Of a stretch of 64,000 nt of DNA, positions 8,898 through 17,031 are shown in pieces; positions within the stretch are counted from its first letter, which is position 1; every line of letters starts with the position of its first letter. The stretch is taken from contig JBDHTX010000009.1 of the NCBI GenBank assembly GCA_039808885.1, positions 62,001-126,000 of the forward strand. Direction: 5' to 3'. The translations under genes and the position numbers were made by a program. The notes under the pieces are model-generated. The model made no database searches, was not told the origin of the DNA, and saw only the letters and a program-made list of their open reading frames with translations. The stretch comes from Dongia_A sp039808885. GTDB lineage: Bacteria > Pseudomonadota > Alphaproteobacteria > Dongiales > Dongiaceae.

Positions 8898-9662
8898 ATG
8901 GTTGATGACGACGACTATAGACATGACGTGGACGAACCTCGATACCGCAAGATCGAGGACATGAAGCCGAACGAGCTTCGTAACGCCTTGCTCAAGTTGG
9001 AGCTCCTTGGAGACGACCTGTATCTTCGTTTGCAGGCGGTGAACCTCGGGCTGGTCGATGACTTCATGAACCAGCTCGAACACGATTTGCGCAGCAAGAT
9101 GTTCGACGATGACAAGCCACTCGAGCTTATGGCGCTGGTCTCCGCTTTGTCCCAGATGTGGATATTCTCGGCCTATGAACTGATGCGCACTTGGTGCAAG
9201 CGTGCCGAGAAGATGATCACCTGGGCCGAGAATGGCGGGCTCAAAGTCAAGTTGGACGTCCTCGAACAGCACGAGGGATATCAGCACCACGGAAAACTAC
9301 ATCGCGCGGCGCAGATCAAGCGAGTGCTGAGCGACCCGGCGATCATCGAACGCGTCAAAGTCGATCTCAAGCGCACGAAGATGGCCTTCATGCGAGTTGA
9401 AGCGCTGCGCATGATTTTGGCCAAGCACGAGATTGCGAAGAAGCCCAATTCAGTTGCGCTGGCTCCCGGCTATGCACGCATCGACGACAATTCCGGCTCG
9501 ATGAACTATGAGCTAGAGAACGGTCAATACAGCATGGGCTATGTCAGCCGCCGAGACATCGCCGACGACATCAGAGCGTTCTTGAGCAACGAGGTTCCAT
9601 CCGACGAGGACCTCAAGGGTTTTGAAGCCTACATGCGGGGGCCAAGGAAGCTCGAATTGTGA
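8898..9662 (+). CDS. hypothetical protein, 254 aa
   Basis: Mostly helical, charged protein with no signal peptide or membrane segment. It starts with an acidic stretch (MVDDDDYRHDVDEPRY), then helices such as NELRNALLKLELLGDDLYLR and LMALVSALSQMWIFSAYELM. No family recognised. Codon use looks native. It directly follows the 84-residue gene and lies upstream of a Panacea-domain gene, so it may belong to an accessory cluster next to the tRNA-Gly insertion hotspot. Function unknown. Confidence 0.6.
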   Translation: MVDDDDYRHDVDEPRYRKIEDMKPNELRNALLKLELLGDDLYLRLQAVNLGLVDDFMNQLEHDLRSKMFDDDKPLELMALVSALSQMWIFSAYELMRTWCKRAEKMITWAENGGLKVKLDVLEQHEGYQHHGKLHRAAQIKRVLSDPAIIERVKVDLKRTKMAFMRVEALRMILAKHEIAKKPNSVALAPGYARIDDNSGSMNYELENGQYSMGYVSRRDIADDIRAFLSNEVPSDEDLKGFEAYMRGPRKLEL

Positions 9663-9826
9663 GGTGCGACGGAGATGCCCGGTGGCCAATCCATGACAAC
9701 CGGCGCACATTCCGGCGATCAGACCTTTGGGCATCTTGCGCCCGGCCCCCGGACTGGTCTATCGAACGCGGGGGAAGGGCGCGCGACTCGGGGACTGGAG
9801 ACAGGGCGCGCCGCAAAGGGTCTGCT

Positions 9827-10399
9827 GTGACAGAGTTGCCGCCGTTCGATCCGCGAAGCATCGCAAATCTGATGCTCGATGAGGCATCGGATGCTGGAGT
9901 GCAGCTAACGCATATTGCAGTGCAAAAGCTGCTCTACTTCGCGCACGCGCTGTTCCTGATAGAGAAGAAGCGACCCCTCGTGACGGGCCATTTTGAGGCT
10001 TGGCAATACGGCCCGGTGCACCCGGCAGTCTTCCAGGCATTTCGCGGAAGTGGCCGAAAACCGCTGACGAAGAGAGCGGAGAACCGCGACCCGATAACCG
10101 GCGTGACCGAAGTTGTGCCGGCGACGACGTCGGCGCTGGCCCGAAATGTCGTGCGCAAGATCATCTCGCAGTACGGCTCCATGAACCCCGGCAGACTGGT
10201 CGAAATTTCTCATGCCAAGGGTGCGCCGTGGGATATTGTGGTGAACAAAGCGAAAACATCCGTGGCATTGGGGATGCGAATCTCTGATAATCTCATCATC
10301 GACCGATTCCGGTTCCACAAGGTATCCGTGGACGAAGATCCACGGGTCGGAGAGATGTATGACGAAGACGCCCCAATTGCCCGTCACGGATTTGGCTGA
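9827..10399 (+). CDS. Panacea-domain (SocA-like) protein, probable antitoxin
   Basis: 190 residues from GTG 9827, preceded by AAAGGG. The frame is open 56 codons further upstream, but that part is Arg-rich and not coding-like. The core matches the Panacea/SocA-like domain (formerly DUF4065): IANLMLDEASDAGVQLTHIA, VQKLLYFAHALFLIEKKRPL, then GHFEAWQYGPVHPAVFQAF, and an Asp/Pro-rich tail. These domains act as antitoxins for many unrelated toxins (PanA of PanAT pairs) or as adaptors, as SocA does for ClpXP. The last 41 bases overlap the next gene, the tight coupling typical of toxin-antitoxin pairs. Family call is firm; the antitoxin role is inference from family and context. Confidence 0.8.
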   Translation: MTELPPFDPRSIANLMLDEASDAGVQLTHIAVQKLLYFAHALFLIEKKRPLVTGHFEAWQYGPVHPAVFQAFRGSGRKPLTKRAENRDPITGVTEVVPATTSALARNVVRKIISQYGSMNPGRLVEISHAKGAPWDIVVNKAKTSVALGMRISDNLIIDRFRFHKVSVDEDPRVGEMYDEDAPIARHGFG

Positions 10400-11093
10400 G
10401 ACCTGCACGCAGCCAGAAGAGCTCCAGTGGACCTACCTTCGCCGCCTTGCCCGCGCCCGCCCGAAGGGCAGCTACCTTCCCACCCGCAAGTTCTCCTCTG
10501 ACATCATGAACGTCCAGGACCCGATGTTCGGGGAAGGACCTGCGACGCCCTGGTCAAAGATCGAGCCTCTCGTCCGTGGAGAATGCTGGAACGAGTACAT
10601 CTTGCAGGCGAACCTCGCCGCCGCGAGGGCGATCCACAACCACGTCTTGCGCCATCGCATCACAGGCCGCTTGATGAGCGACGTGCTCCCCTTCCAACTC
10701 GGCATCATGGGATTTGTCACGCGCTTCTGGGAGCCGACTGCTCTGGTTGAGGACGGCGAGTTAAGCTTGGTCTTTCTCGATCTGCGCCGGAAGTTCGGGC
10801 TGACGTCTGCCGGACGGAACATCGTGCACTCCGTCATGAACGAGCACATTCGGAAGACCTATCAACCATACGGGAAGGCGCACATGCGCGTCTTCCAGCT
10901 CACCGACACCGAGGAGCGCGAGGTTGTGGTGTTTGATTCGCGCGCCGAAGCGTTGCCGTTGCTGTCGTACGACGAACTGCAACAGCGGATTGATCTCACC
11001 TACTCGATCTGGATGAAGGTCCTCGCTGAGCGCGCCGAGTATGATCGGGCGCAGGACGACGGCGGGCCGCTGTTCGGCGGCAAGTCCGCGTAA
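10359..11093 (+). CDS. unknown protein overlapping the Panacea gene, candidate toxin
   Basis: 244 residues from ATG 10359, overlapping the Panacea gene by 41 nt in another frame. No signal peptide or membrane helix. Visible segments: TYLRRLARARPKGSYLPTRK, the charged middle NEYILQANLAAARAIHNHVL, and LSLVFLDLRRKFGLTSAGRN. I recognise no known toxin domain or catalytic motif. Partners of Panacea proteins are very diverse, so position and overlap are the main reasons to suspect a PanT-like toxin. A non-toxic client of a SocA-like adaptor is the alternative. Confidence 0.6.
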   Translation: MTKTPQLPVTDLAETCTQPEELQWTYLRRLARARPKGSYLPTRKFSSDIMNVQDPMFGEGPATPWSKIEPLVRGECWNEYILQANLAAARAIHNHVLRHRITGRLMSDVLPFQLGIMGFVTRFWEPTALVEDGELSLVFLDLRRKFGLTSAGRNIVHSVMNEHIRKTYQPYGKAHMRVFQLTDTEEREVVVFDSRAEALPLLSYDELQQRIDLTYSIWMKVLAERAEYDRAQDDGGPLFGGKSA

Positions 11094-11136
11094 ACCGGCT
11101 CGGGGGTTTTCCGGGAGTTTTCGTGTTCGTCGCCGT

Positions 11137-11156
11137 CGCTGGCCTTCGGGCCAGCG
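11137..11156. terminator. UUCG-loop hairpin
   Basis: Perfect 8-bp stem CGCTGGCC-TTCG-GGCCAGCG between the convergent ends of the 10.4-kb gene and the tRNA-Gly fragment. There is no clear T-run on either side, so it is either a weak bidirectional terminator or just a stable 3' hairpin. Confidence 0.45.
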
Positions 11157-11191
11157 TTGCGCGATTTCGATGTGATTTGAGTCGGTTAGTT

Positions 11192-11239
11192 TGGAGCGGG
11201 CGAAGGGATTCGAACCCTCGACCCCAACCTTGGCAAGGT
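11192..11239 (-). other. left attachment site: 3' 48 nt of tRNA-Gly(GCC)
   Basis: On the reverse strand this is the tRNA-Gly(GCC) sequence from the anticodon arm to CCA: anticodon loop TTGCCAA, T-arm GAGGG-TTCGAAT-CCCTT, acceptor CGCCCGC, then TCCA. The 5' half of a tRNA (acceptor, D-arm) is absent beyond 11239; only non-tRNA sequence follows. A truncated tRNA 3' half next to a tyrosine integrase is the standard sign of a duplicated att site. Because the CCA end faces the chromosome on the left, the intact tRNA should lie at the other end of the element, right of this window. Confidence 0.88.
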
Positions 11240-11436
11240 GCCCGACACGCTTTCGCCATCCCATCCACCATCACGCTATGATTCGATATTGCACGATAAA
11301 TCACATAGTTACTGCGCTCCAAATCCGCCGAACCTATCCGGTAGGTGACCGCCGACTCGCTTCGAAGTGCTTGGAATCGGCATCGATAGAGGGTATATTG
11401 AGGTGATTCTAAGCAAAAATTCGACAAGGTGTTGAT

Positions 11437-12759
11437 ATGGCGACGGAAAAGATCACGAAGCGGATCGTGGATGCGCTCAAGGCTCCGAAACCTTCCAGAG
11501 ATGGGGTCAAGGTTCGGGAGCATTTCGTGTGGGATCGCGAGCTGCGCGGGTTCGGCGTGCAGGTCATGCCGTCGGGCCTCAAGAGCTTCGTCATCCAGTA
11601 TCGCACGCCGGAAGGGAGGAACCGGAGGGCCGTCATCGGGCGATATGGGCTAATGACGGTCGAAGAAGCTCGCAAGCTCGCCCATGAGAAGCTGGTAGCG
11701 GTCTCCAAGGGTGTCGATCCGGTCGCCGAGGAAGCCAAGGCAGCGGGCCTGCTCACCGTCGCCGAAGTCTGCGACTGGTATCTGGCTGAGGCGGAAGCCG
11801 GGCGGATCCTCGGCCGCCGTCGGCGGCCGATCAAGCCGTCCACGCTGGCGATGGACCGCAGCCGCATCGAGGCACACATCAAGCCGCTCCTTGGTCGCCG
11901 CCAAGTCGCATCCCTCAAGCTTGGCGACGTCGAAGGTGCGCAGGCGGACATTGCGGCCGGCAAGACCTCGAAGCCTCGCGCGGGCAGCCGCGGCGGCGCC
12001 ACCACCGGCGGCGAAGGCGTGGCCGCGCGGACCATGTCGACGCTGCATTCCATTTTTGAGCATGCGGTTCGCCTCGGGAAGATCGAAGCCAATCCCGCGA
12101 AGGGTGTGCGCAGGCTCGCCAGCGCACCGCGCGAGCGCCGGCTCAGCCGGAGCGAGATCGAACGGCTGGGCAAGACGCTGCGGGCGACCGCGGAGGAAGG
12201 CGAACATCCGACCGGCCTCGCCGCCATTCGCTTCCTCCTCCTGACCGGCTTCCGGCGCATGGAAGCGCTCGGGCTGCAGCGCACCTGGCTGGACGAAGAA
12301 GAATGCGCCATCCGCTTTCCGGATACCAAAAGCGGCGCGCAGATTCGTGTGATCGGCCAGGCCGCCATCGATCTGCTTCTCGATCAGCCCAAAACCAAGT
12401 CCCCGTTCTTCTTTCCGGCCGATTGGGGCGAAGGGCATTTCATCGGCGTGGTGCGTGTTCTCGATCGCGTCTGTCAGAAGGCCGGGCTGGCGGACATCAC
12501 CCCGCATACGTTGCGCCACACCTTTGCGAGCCTTGCGGGCGATCTCGGCTTCTCCGAGCTGACGATCGCGGCGCTGCTCGGCCATTCCGCCAGGGGCGTC
12601 ACGCAGCGCTATGTCCACATCGACGAAGCGCTCAGGATGACGGCTGACCGGGTGGCCGACGAAATGGCCGACCTGCTCGATGGGCGGGCGAGGCCAACGC
12701 GCTCCCGTTCCTCTCGCCGTGATCGGTCCGAGCGGAAGCTGGAAGCGACCGGGGTGTGA
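11437..12759 (+). CDS. int: tyrosine recombinase / P4-type integrase
   Basis: Catalyses integration and excision at the tRNA-Gly site by a DNA-3'-phosphotyrosine intermediate. 440 residues: N-terminal arm-binding domain (DUF4102-like, about 1-95, with RGFGVQVMPSGLKSFVIQYR), a core-binding SAM-like domain (about 105-225, with an Ala/Gly/Thr-rich insertion near 175-195) and the catalytic domain. Active-site residues are visible: Arg273 in TGFRRME, Lys298 in DTKSG, HxxR 357-360 in HTLRH, His383 in LLGHS and nucleophile Tyr392 in QRYVH. It sits 200 bp from the att site and reads away from it. The C-terminus is unusually Arg/Ser-rich. The stop touches the first of three palindromes that belong to the next operon. 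Confidence 0.95.
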   Translation: MATEKITKRIVDALKAPKPSRDGVKVREHFVWDRELRGFGVQVMPSGLKSFVIQYRTPEGRNRRAVIGRYGLMTVEEARKLAHEKLVAVSKGVDPVAEEAKAAGLLTVAEVCDWYLAEAEAGRILGRRRRPIKPSTLAMDRSRIEAHIKPLLGRRQVASLKLGDVEGAQADIAAGKTSKPRAGSRGGATTGGEGVAARTMSTLHSIFEHAVRLGKIEANPAKGVRRLASAPRERRLSRSEIERLGKTLRATAEEGEHPTGLAAIRFLLLTGFRRMEALGLQRTWLDEEECAIRFPDTKSGAQIRVIGQAAIDLLLDQPKTKSPFFFPADWGEGHFIGVVRVLDRVCQKAGLADITPHTLRHTFASLAGDLGFSELTIAALLGHSARGVTQRYVHIDEALRMTADRVADEMADLLDGRARPTRSRSSRRDRSERKLEATGV

Positions 12760-12760
12760 G

Positions 12761-12876
12761 TGTCCGAAGTTTGCGACAAACTTCGGACACTGGCATTTGC
12801 GCGCTTTGTCCGAAAAATGTAGCAATCTTCGGACATAGGCTTGCGTCTGTCCGAAAAATGTATCATATTTCGGACA
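12761..12876 (+). promoter_or_regulatory. three 29-bp palindromic operators upstream of the AbiE pair
   Basis: Three inverted repeats of the form TGTCCGAA-N13-TTCGGACA lie at 12761-12789, 12807-12835 and 12848-12876. All share identical 8-bp arms and an identical 13-nt spacer length. The first extends to a perfect 14-bp-arm palindrome (12760-12790). The third ends on the A of the antitoxin start codon, so a bound repressor would block both promoter and ribosome. AbiEi-type antitoxins repress their own operon by binding inverted repeats, so the following gene product is the likely ligand. Confidence 0.85.
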
Positions 12877-13544
12877 TGGTAACCTTAGCGCGTGAAACCG
12901 ACCTTCGCTCCCGGCTTATCGCCCGGATCGCCTCCAGCCCGAACGAGGTCTGGACGCCCGGCGATTTCGCCGATCTTGGCAGCCGCGCCGCCGTCGATAA
13001 GACCCTGCAGCGCCTCGCCACTGCAGGCGATCTGCGCCGTATCGACCGCGGTCTCTACGACCAGCCCCGCAAAAATGAGCTGACCGGCCGCCCCACCGTA
13101 CCGGATTATCGTGCCGTCATCCGTGCCGTCACCCGCCGCGACCAGGCGCGCGCCGTGGTGGACGGTATGACCGCCGCCAACGACCTCGGCCTCACTACCG
13201 CCGTCCCGGCGCGCATCGAGGTGCTGGTCGACGCGCGTCTGAAACCGATCAAGCTCGGCAGCCAGGAGATCCATTTCAAGTTCGCCGCACCCAGCCGCCT
13301 CTATTGGGCCGGCCGGCCGGCGATGCGCGTCGTCCAGGCGCTGCACTGGATGCAGGACATGCTCACGCAGGATGAGGAGCGCGCCCGCGTCCAGGCCGCA
13401 CTGCGCCGCCTTTTCGCCGACCCGCAGCACGGTCAGGCGATCCGCGACGATCTGCGCGCCGGTCTCTCCGCGCTTCCGATCTGGATGCAGGAGTTCTTGC
13501 GAGGCCTGCTCAGCGCAACCGATGCGGACGAGGGTCAGCCATGA
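12876..13544 (+). CDS. AbiEi-like antitoxin / autorepressor (DUF6088 type)
   Basis: 222 residues. An N-terminal winged helix (about 5-75: RSRLIARIASSPNEVWTPGD, RAAVDKTLQRLATAGDLRRI, DRGLYDQP) is the usual DNA-binding domain of AbiEi-family antitoxins. The remainder is the C-terminal antitoxin domain that blocks the nucleotidyltransferase toxin. The ATG at 12876 is chosen because it directly follows the operators and starts the conserved domain. An upstream in-frame ATG at 12756 would have the operators translated. The gene overlaps the toxin gene by ATGA. AbiE is a type IV toxin-antitoxin system giving abortive infection and mobile-element stabilisation. Confidence 0.85.
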   Translation: MVTLARETDLRSRLIARIASSPNEVWTPGDFADLGSRAAVDKTLQRLATAGDLRRIDRGLYDQPRKNELTGRPTVPDYRAVIRAVTRRDQARAVVDGMTAANDLGLTTAVPARIEVLVDARLKPIKLGSQEIHFKFAAPSRLYWAGRPAMRVVQALHWMQDMLTQDEERARVQAALRRLFADPQHGQAIRDDLRAGLSALPIWMQEFLRGLLSATDADEGQP

Positions 13545-14596
13545 CCAGCTCCGCATACAGGCAGGTCATCGCCGCGCCGCCGGGTGATCGGCTCGACCTA
13601 TTTCTCACCACCGCCAATCGGCTCGGCACGCCGATCGGCAATGTGGAGAAGGATTTCTGGGTCTGCTGGACGCTGAATGCGCTCTATCACGAACGGCCAG
13701 CCGGCGGACCACGCCTACTGTTCAAGGGCGGCACCTCGTTATCGAAAGCCCATGGCCTGATCGAGCGCTTTTCTGAGGACATCGACGTCACCGTCTTCCG
13801 CGACGACCTCAATGAGGCCGCTTCGGTCGAGGAACTGGAGGCTCTGTCGAACAAGAAGCGTCGCGCCAGGCTCGATGCGATCCGGGACGCGTGCCGTGCC
13901 TACATTACAGGCCCGCTCCACGAATTTCTCAGCGCGCAGCTCGCCGAGACCACCAATGGCGCCGGGCGCGTCGAGATCGACAAAGCCGATCCCGATGGCC
14001 AGACGTTGCTCGTCTGGTATCCCGAGGTCGAGCCACGCGACGGAACCTATGTGCGGCCGGCCGTGCGGATCGAATCCGGCGCAAAGTCGGCTCTCGACCC
14101 CAACCGCCCCGTCACGATCCATCCGTACATCAGCGAGGAAGCAGCAGGGCTCGACCTGGCGATCGGCGACGTGACCACCATCGAGGCAACGCGCACCTTC
14201 TGGGACAAGGTGGTGATCGCGCATGGCCTGCGCCGCTGGTACGAGCGGCGCGGCATTCTCCGGCAGGAAGGACAGCGCGTGTCGCGACACTACTACGACC
14301 TGCACTGCCTGCTTGGTTCGGAGGTCGGAAAAACGGCGCTTGCAGATCGCGATCTTGGCGCCGATTGCGTGCGCCACGCGCGCATGTTCTTCGACCGCCC
14401 CGACTATGATCTCGCTTCGGCTGTCCCCGGTTCATTCGCGATCGCGCCGGTCGGCGAGATGGTTGACGCGCTCAGGCGCGACTATGCCAACACTACTGCA
14501 ATGATCTTCGGCGCAGCTCCGGATTTTGCAACGATTCTGGCTTCGGCCGAAGAACTCGAACGGATCACAAATTCGGAACATCAGACGCCTAACTAG
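13541..14596 (+). CDS. AbiEii-type nucleotidyltransferase toxin
   Basis: 351 residues of the AbiEii/AbiGii nucleotidyltransferase family. These GTP- or NTP-dependent enzymes modify RNA (tRNA acceptor ends in studied relatives) and arrest growth. Key motifs are present: LLFKGGTSLSKA (residues 59-70), the metal-binding pair Asp80 and Asp82 in SEDIDVTVF, and further conserved blocks near RTFWDKVVIAHGLRRWYERR and HYYDLHCLLGSEVG. All catalytic residues expected for an active enzyme appear intact. It is translationally coupled to the AbiEi-like gene. Confidence 0.9.
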   Translation: MTSSAYRQVIAAPPGDRLDLFLTTANRLGTPIGNVEKDFWVCWTLNALYHERPAGGPRLLFKGGTSLSKAHGLIERFSEDIDVTVFRDDLNEAASVEELEALSNKKRRARLDAIRDACRAYITGPLHEFLSAQLAETTNGAGRVEIDKADPDGQTLLVWYPEVEPRDGTYVRPAVRIESGAKSALDPNRPVTIHPYISEEAAGLDLAIGDVTTIEATRTFWDKVVIAHGLRRWYERRGILRQEGQRVSRHYYDLHCLLGSEVGKTALADRDLGADCVRHARMFFDRPDYDLASAVPGSFAIAPVGEMVDALRRDYANTTAMIFGAAPDFATILASAEELERITNSEHQTPN

Positions 14597-14639
14597 ACCA
14601 AGGAAAATGGACTAGGGTCACCCAGATGCAATAGCCGAA

Positions 14640-15467
14640 TTGACGGAACCCGTGCCCCATACTTTCACCACGCTTCGCCATCCTGTCGAAAAACTACTTG
14701 AGGCCGAGCATTTTCTCGCGCGTCTGAACCAATCGGATGGGCTGGAATTTCAGTTCGAACTGAACGCCTTCCTATCCGCCAGCCGCAGCGTGACCTTCGT
14801 TCTTCAGAAGGCCTTGGCGGATGCGCCCGGCTTTGCCGTCTGGTACGAACAGCAACAGGCGCGCATGAAGGCTGATGCCGCTATGCGCTTTTTCCTAGAG
14901 TTGCGGAATATTTCGCAGAAGCAAGGACCGGTTTCCTTCGTAGGCGGCTCCCTTCCGGGCGGTGGTTGGACCTATCGCTTCGTGGGCGAGCCGCGCGAAG
15001 TGCCAGAGGAACTGACGGGCCGAGACATCGCCGCATGTTGCGCGGCACATCTGGTGAAGCTGGCGAGCCTGCTTCTCGAGTGCTTTCGCACCTTCCCCTT
15101 TCATTCCTGTCCCGGCCGCGCCTTCACTGAAGAAGGCATGGCAGCGCTGGGATATAGCTGGCGAGATGTCGAAGCCGCAATCGGGCTGCCGCCGGGCTAC
15201 ACGGATGCGGGCGATTTCTCAGCCGCCGAAAAGCTGCGCATTCTGCGCCGCGAGATTAAACCGCTGGATACGGTGTCGATTGAGCGCATCGCCGAGAACG
15301 ATCTTCGCGCGAATGGCGCGCGGCTTCAGTTCCCCGTCACCAGCGGCACCGATCTGGTGGACGATATGGCTGCGACGATGGTGCCAAGCGGTGCCGAAAG
15401 CGGGCATCCCCGCGATGTGTTCCTGGGCGCCATCTTGAAGCGCATCAGAGATATGGAGTCGCCGTAG
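14640..15467 (+). CDS. hypothetical protein, 275 aa
   Basis: Starts at TTG 14640 (no better start nearby). Soluble, largely helical N-terminal half: HPVEKLLEAEHFLARLNQSD, LNAFLSASRSVTFVLQKALA and RFFLELRNISQKQGPVSFVG. This helix arrangement with many Arg/His residues recalls HEPN-type helical bundles, but I cannot name a family. The C-terminal half holds GYSWRDVEAAIGLPPGYTDA. It lies between the AbiE pair and the DISARM operon, inside the defence island, so a defence or regulatory role is possible. No motif proves it. Confidence 0.6.
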   Translation: MTEPVPHTFTTLRHPVEKLLEAEHFLARLNQSDGLEFQFELNAFLSASRSVTFVLQKALADAPGFAVWYEQQQARMKADAAMRFFLELRNISQKQGPVSFVGGSLPGGGWTYRFVGEPREVPEELTGRDIAACCAAHLVKLASLLLECFRTFPFHSCPGRAFTEEGMAALGYSWRDVEAAIGLPPGYTDAGDFSAAEKLRILRREIKPLDTVSIERIAENDLRANGARLQFPVTSGTDLVDDMAATMVPSGAESGHPRDVFLGAILKRIRDMESP

Positions 15468-15689
15468 TGATCGGCGACCTCCGCTTATCCTCTTCGACGA
15501 TCCGCTGACTACCTCGTCCCTGATCGCTGTACCCAGTCGGCCAGCAACGGCATTGCCGCAGCAAGAGCCCTCGCAAACCAGACTAGATACGATCTAATCC
15601 TACCAAACGAGCTTTATTTCGGTTTACTCCCGCTCAGTTGGATGAGATACTCGCGCCCTGAATCAAGCTGGCTGCTGAAAGGCCGCGCC

Positions 15690-15941
15690 ATGTCCGACCG
15701 CTGGGTCTCCGTAGAGGAGATCGCTGAATATCTCGGTGTCAGCAAAGACACGGTCTACGGCTGGATCGCCAAGAAAGACATGCCAGCCCACAAGGTCGGT
15801 AGACTTTGGAAGTTCAAGACCGATGAAATTGATGACTGGGTCAGGACCGGAAAGGCATCGGACGATTATAAGGAAAATGAAGCGGCTGGGCTGATTTCAC
15901 AGACGGGGAAGCATGCAGGGGGGAAAAAAGAGGATGAATGA
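15690..15941 (+). CDS. excisionase-type helix-turn-helix protein at the head of the DISARM operon
   Basis: 83 residues with an HTH_17/excisionase-like winged helix: RWVSVEEIAEYLGVSKDTVY, then GWIAKKDMPAHKVGRLWKFK, TDEIDDWV. Such proteins bind DNA as small regulators or excision factors; they also often precede methyltransferase genes. ATG 15690 is taken as start because it begins the domain; an ATG 16 codons upstream is possible. Its stop overlaps the methyltransferase start (ATGAATGA). The ~170 bp before it is relatively AT-rich and should hold the operon promoter. Confidence 0.8.
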   Translation: MSDRWVSVEEIAEYLGVSKDTVYGWIAKKDMPAHKVGRLWKFKTDEIDDWVRTGKASDDYKENEAAGLISQTGKHAGGKKEDE

Positions 15942-17031
15942 TATTGCATGCGTCGACCTTTTCTGTGGAGCCGGAGGACTCACACACGGCCTGATATCGG
16001 AAGGCATCAGGGTCGTCGCTGGCATAGACGTCGACGAAGCATGTCGTCACCCGTTCGAAGCCAACAACGCAGCGCGTTTCATCAAGGAAGACGTGGGGCG
16101 TATCTCTCCAAAGCGTATCAACGAGTTGTTCGGCGATGCCGATATCCGGGTTTTAGCCGGGTGCGCACCCTGCCAGCCGTTCTCGACATATGCCCAGCGT
16201 TACGACGTGGTCGGAAGCCCCCGATGGGGGCTGCTCTACCAGTTCGGCCGACTGATCAAAGGGACGCGCCCCGATCTGGTCACGATGGAGAATGTTCCGT
16301 CGGTTGCCAAGCACGCGGTGTTCGACGACTTCGTCGAGACGCTTCAGAAAATGGGGTACCACGTTCACCAGGATGTGGTTGATTGCTCCCTCTACGGACT
16401 GCCGCAAAATCGGCGGCGCATGGTGTTGCTTGCCTCCCGCCTCGGCCACATCGAACTGGTCGCCCCAACACATGATCGACCAACGACCGTTCGCGAAGCG
16501 ATCGGCAAGCTCGCCCCCATCACCCAAGGCGGGGCCCACCCGAAGGACCCATTGCACGCGGCATCCAAGCTCTCCGAGCTGAACCTCAAGAGAATTCGTG
16601 CGTCTCGCCCCGGTGGCACGTGGCGGGACTGGCCGAAGCATCTCGTCGCCGACTGCCATCGTCGCGAGACTGGCCAAACCTATCCGGGCGTCTATGGCCG
16701 GATGCATTGGGACGAACCCGCTCCGACCCTGACGACCCAGTTCTACGGCTTCGGGAACGGCCGGTTCGGACACCCCGAACAGGATCGCGCCGTCTCGCTG
16801 CGAGAAGGGGCGATCCTTCAAGGATTCCCCAAGTCCTATTCCTTCATCCCGAAGGGAGCCCCCGTTCATTTCAAGGCTTTGGGCAGGATGATCGGTAACG
16901 CGGTGCCGGTCACTCTAGGGGAGGTGATCGGCCAAAGCATAGTGTCACACCTAGCGGGCGAGGCGGCGAGGACGAAAGGCAAGACGAAGGGAGGCGTCGC
17001 AAATGTCGCGCGTAAGTCCCTCGTCGCATGA
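15934..17031 (+). CDS. DNA (cytosine-5) methyltransferase
   Basis: Transfers methyl from S-adenosylmethionine to cytosine C5. Ordered motifs are clear: I DLFCGAGGLT, IV GCAPCQPFS with the catalytic Cys, VI TMENVPS, VIII LPQNRRRMVLLAS, the target-recognition region in the middle, and X GRMIGNAVPVTLGEVI. The start at 15934 fits the ATGAATGA overlap with the HTH gene; ATG 15913 is an alternative. Its partner vsr starts before its stop. Class 2 DISARM uses a cytosine methylase (drmMII), but the rest of this operon is class 1. So this enzyme is either an extra self-marking methylase of the defence operon or a Dcm-Vsr pair recruited to it. Confidence 0.92.
   Translation: MNDIACVDLFCGAGGLTHGLISEGIRVVAGIDVDEACRHPFEANNAARFIKEDVGRISPKRINELFGDADIRVLAGCAPCQPFSTYAQRYDVVGSPRWGLLYQFGRLIKGTRPDLVTMENVPSVAKHAVFDDFVETLQKMGYHVHQDVVDCSLYGLPQNRRRMVLLASRLGHIELVAPTHDRPTTVREAIGKLAPITQGGAHPKDPLHAASKLSELNLKRIRASRPGGTWRDWPKHLVADCHRRETGQTYPGVYGRMHWDEPAPTLTTQFYGFGNGRFGHPEQDRAVSLREGAILQGFPKSYSFIPKGAPVHFKALGRMIGNAVPVTLGEVIGQSIVSHLAGEAARTKGKTKGGVANVARKSLVA

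Noticed and set aside
11192..11270. Complete functional tRNA-Gly gene
   Set aside because: Only the anticodon arm, T-arm and acceptor 3' strand are present; no acceptor 5' strand or D-arm can be found upstream on the reverse strand.
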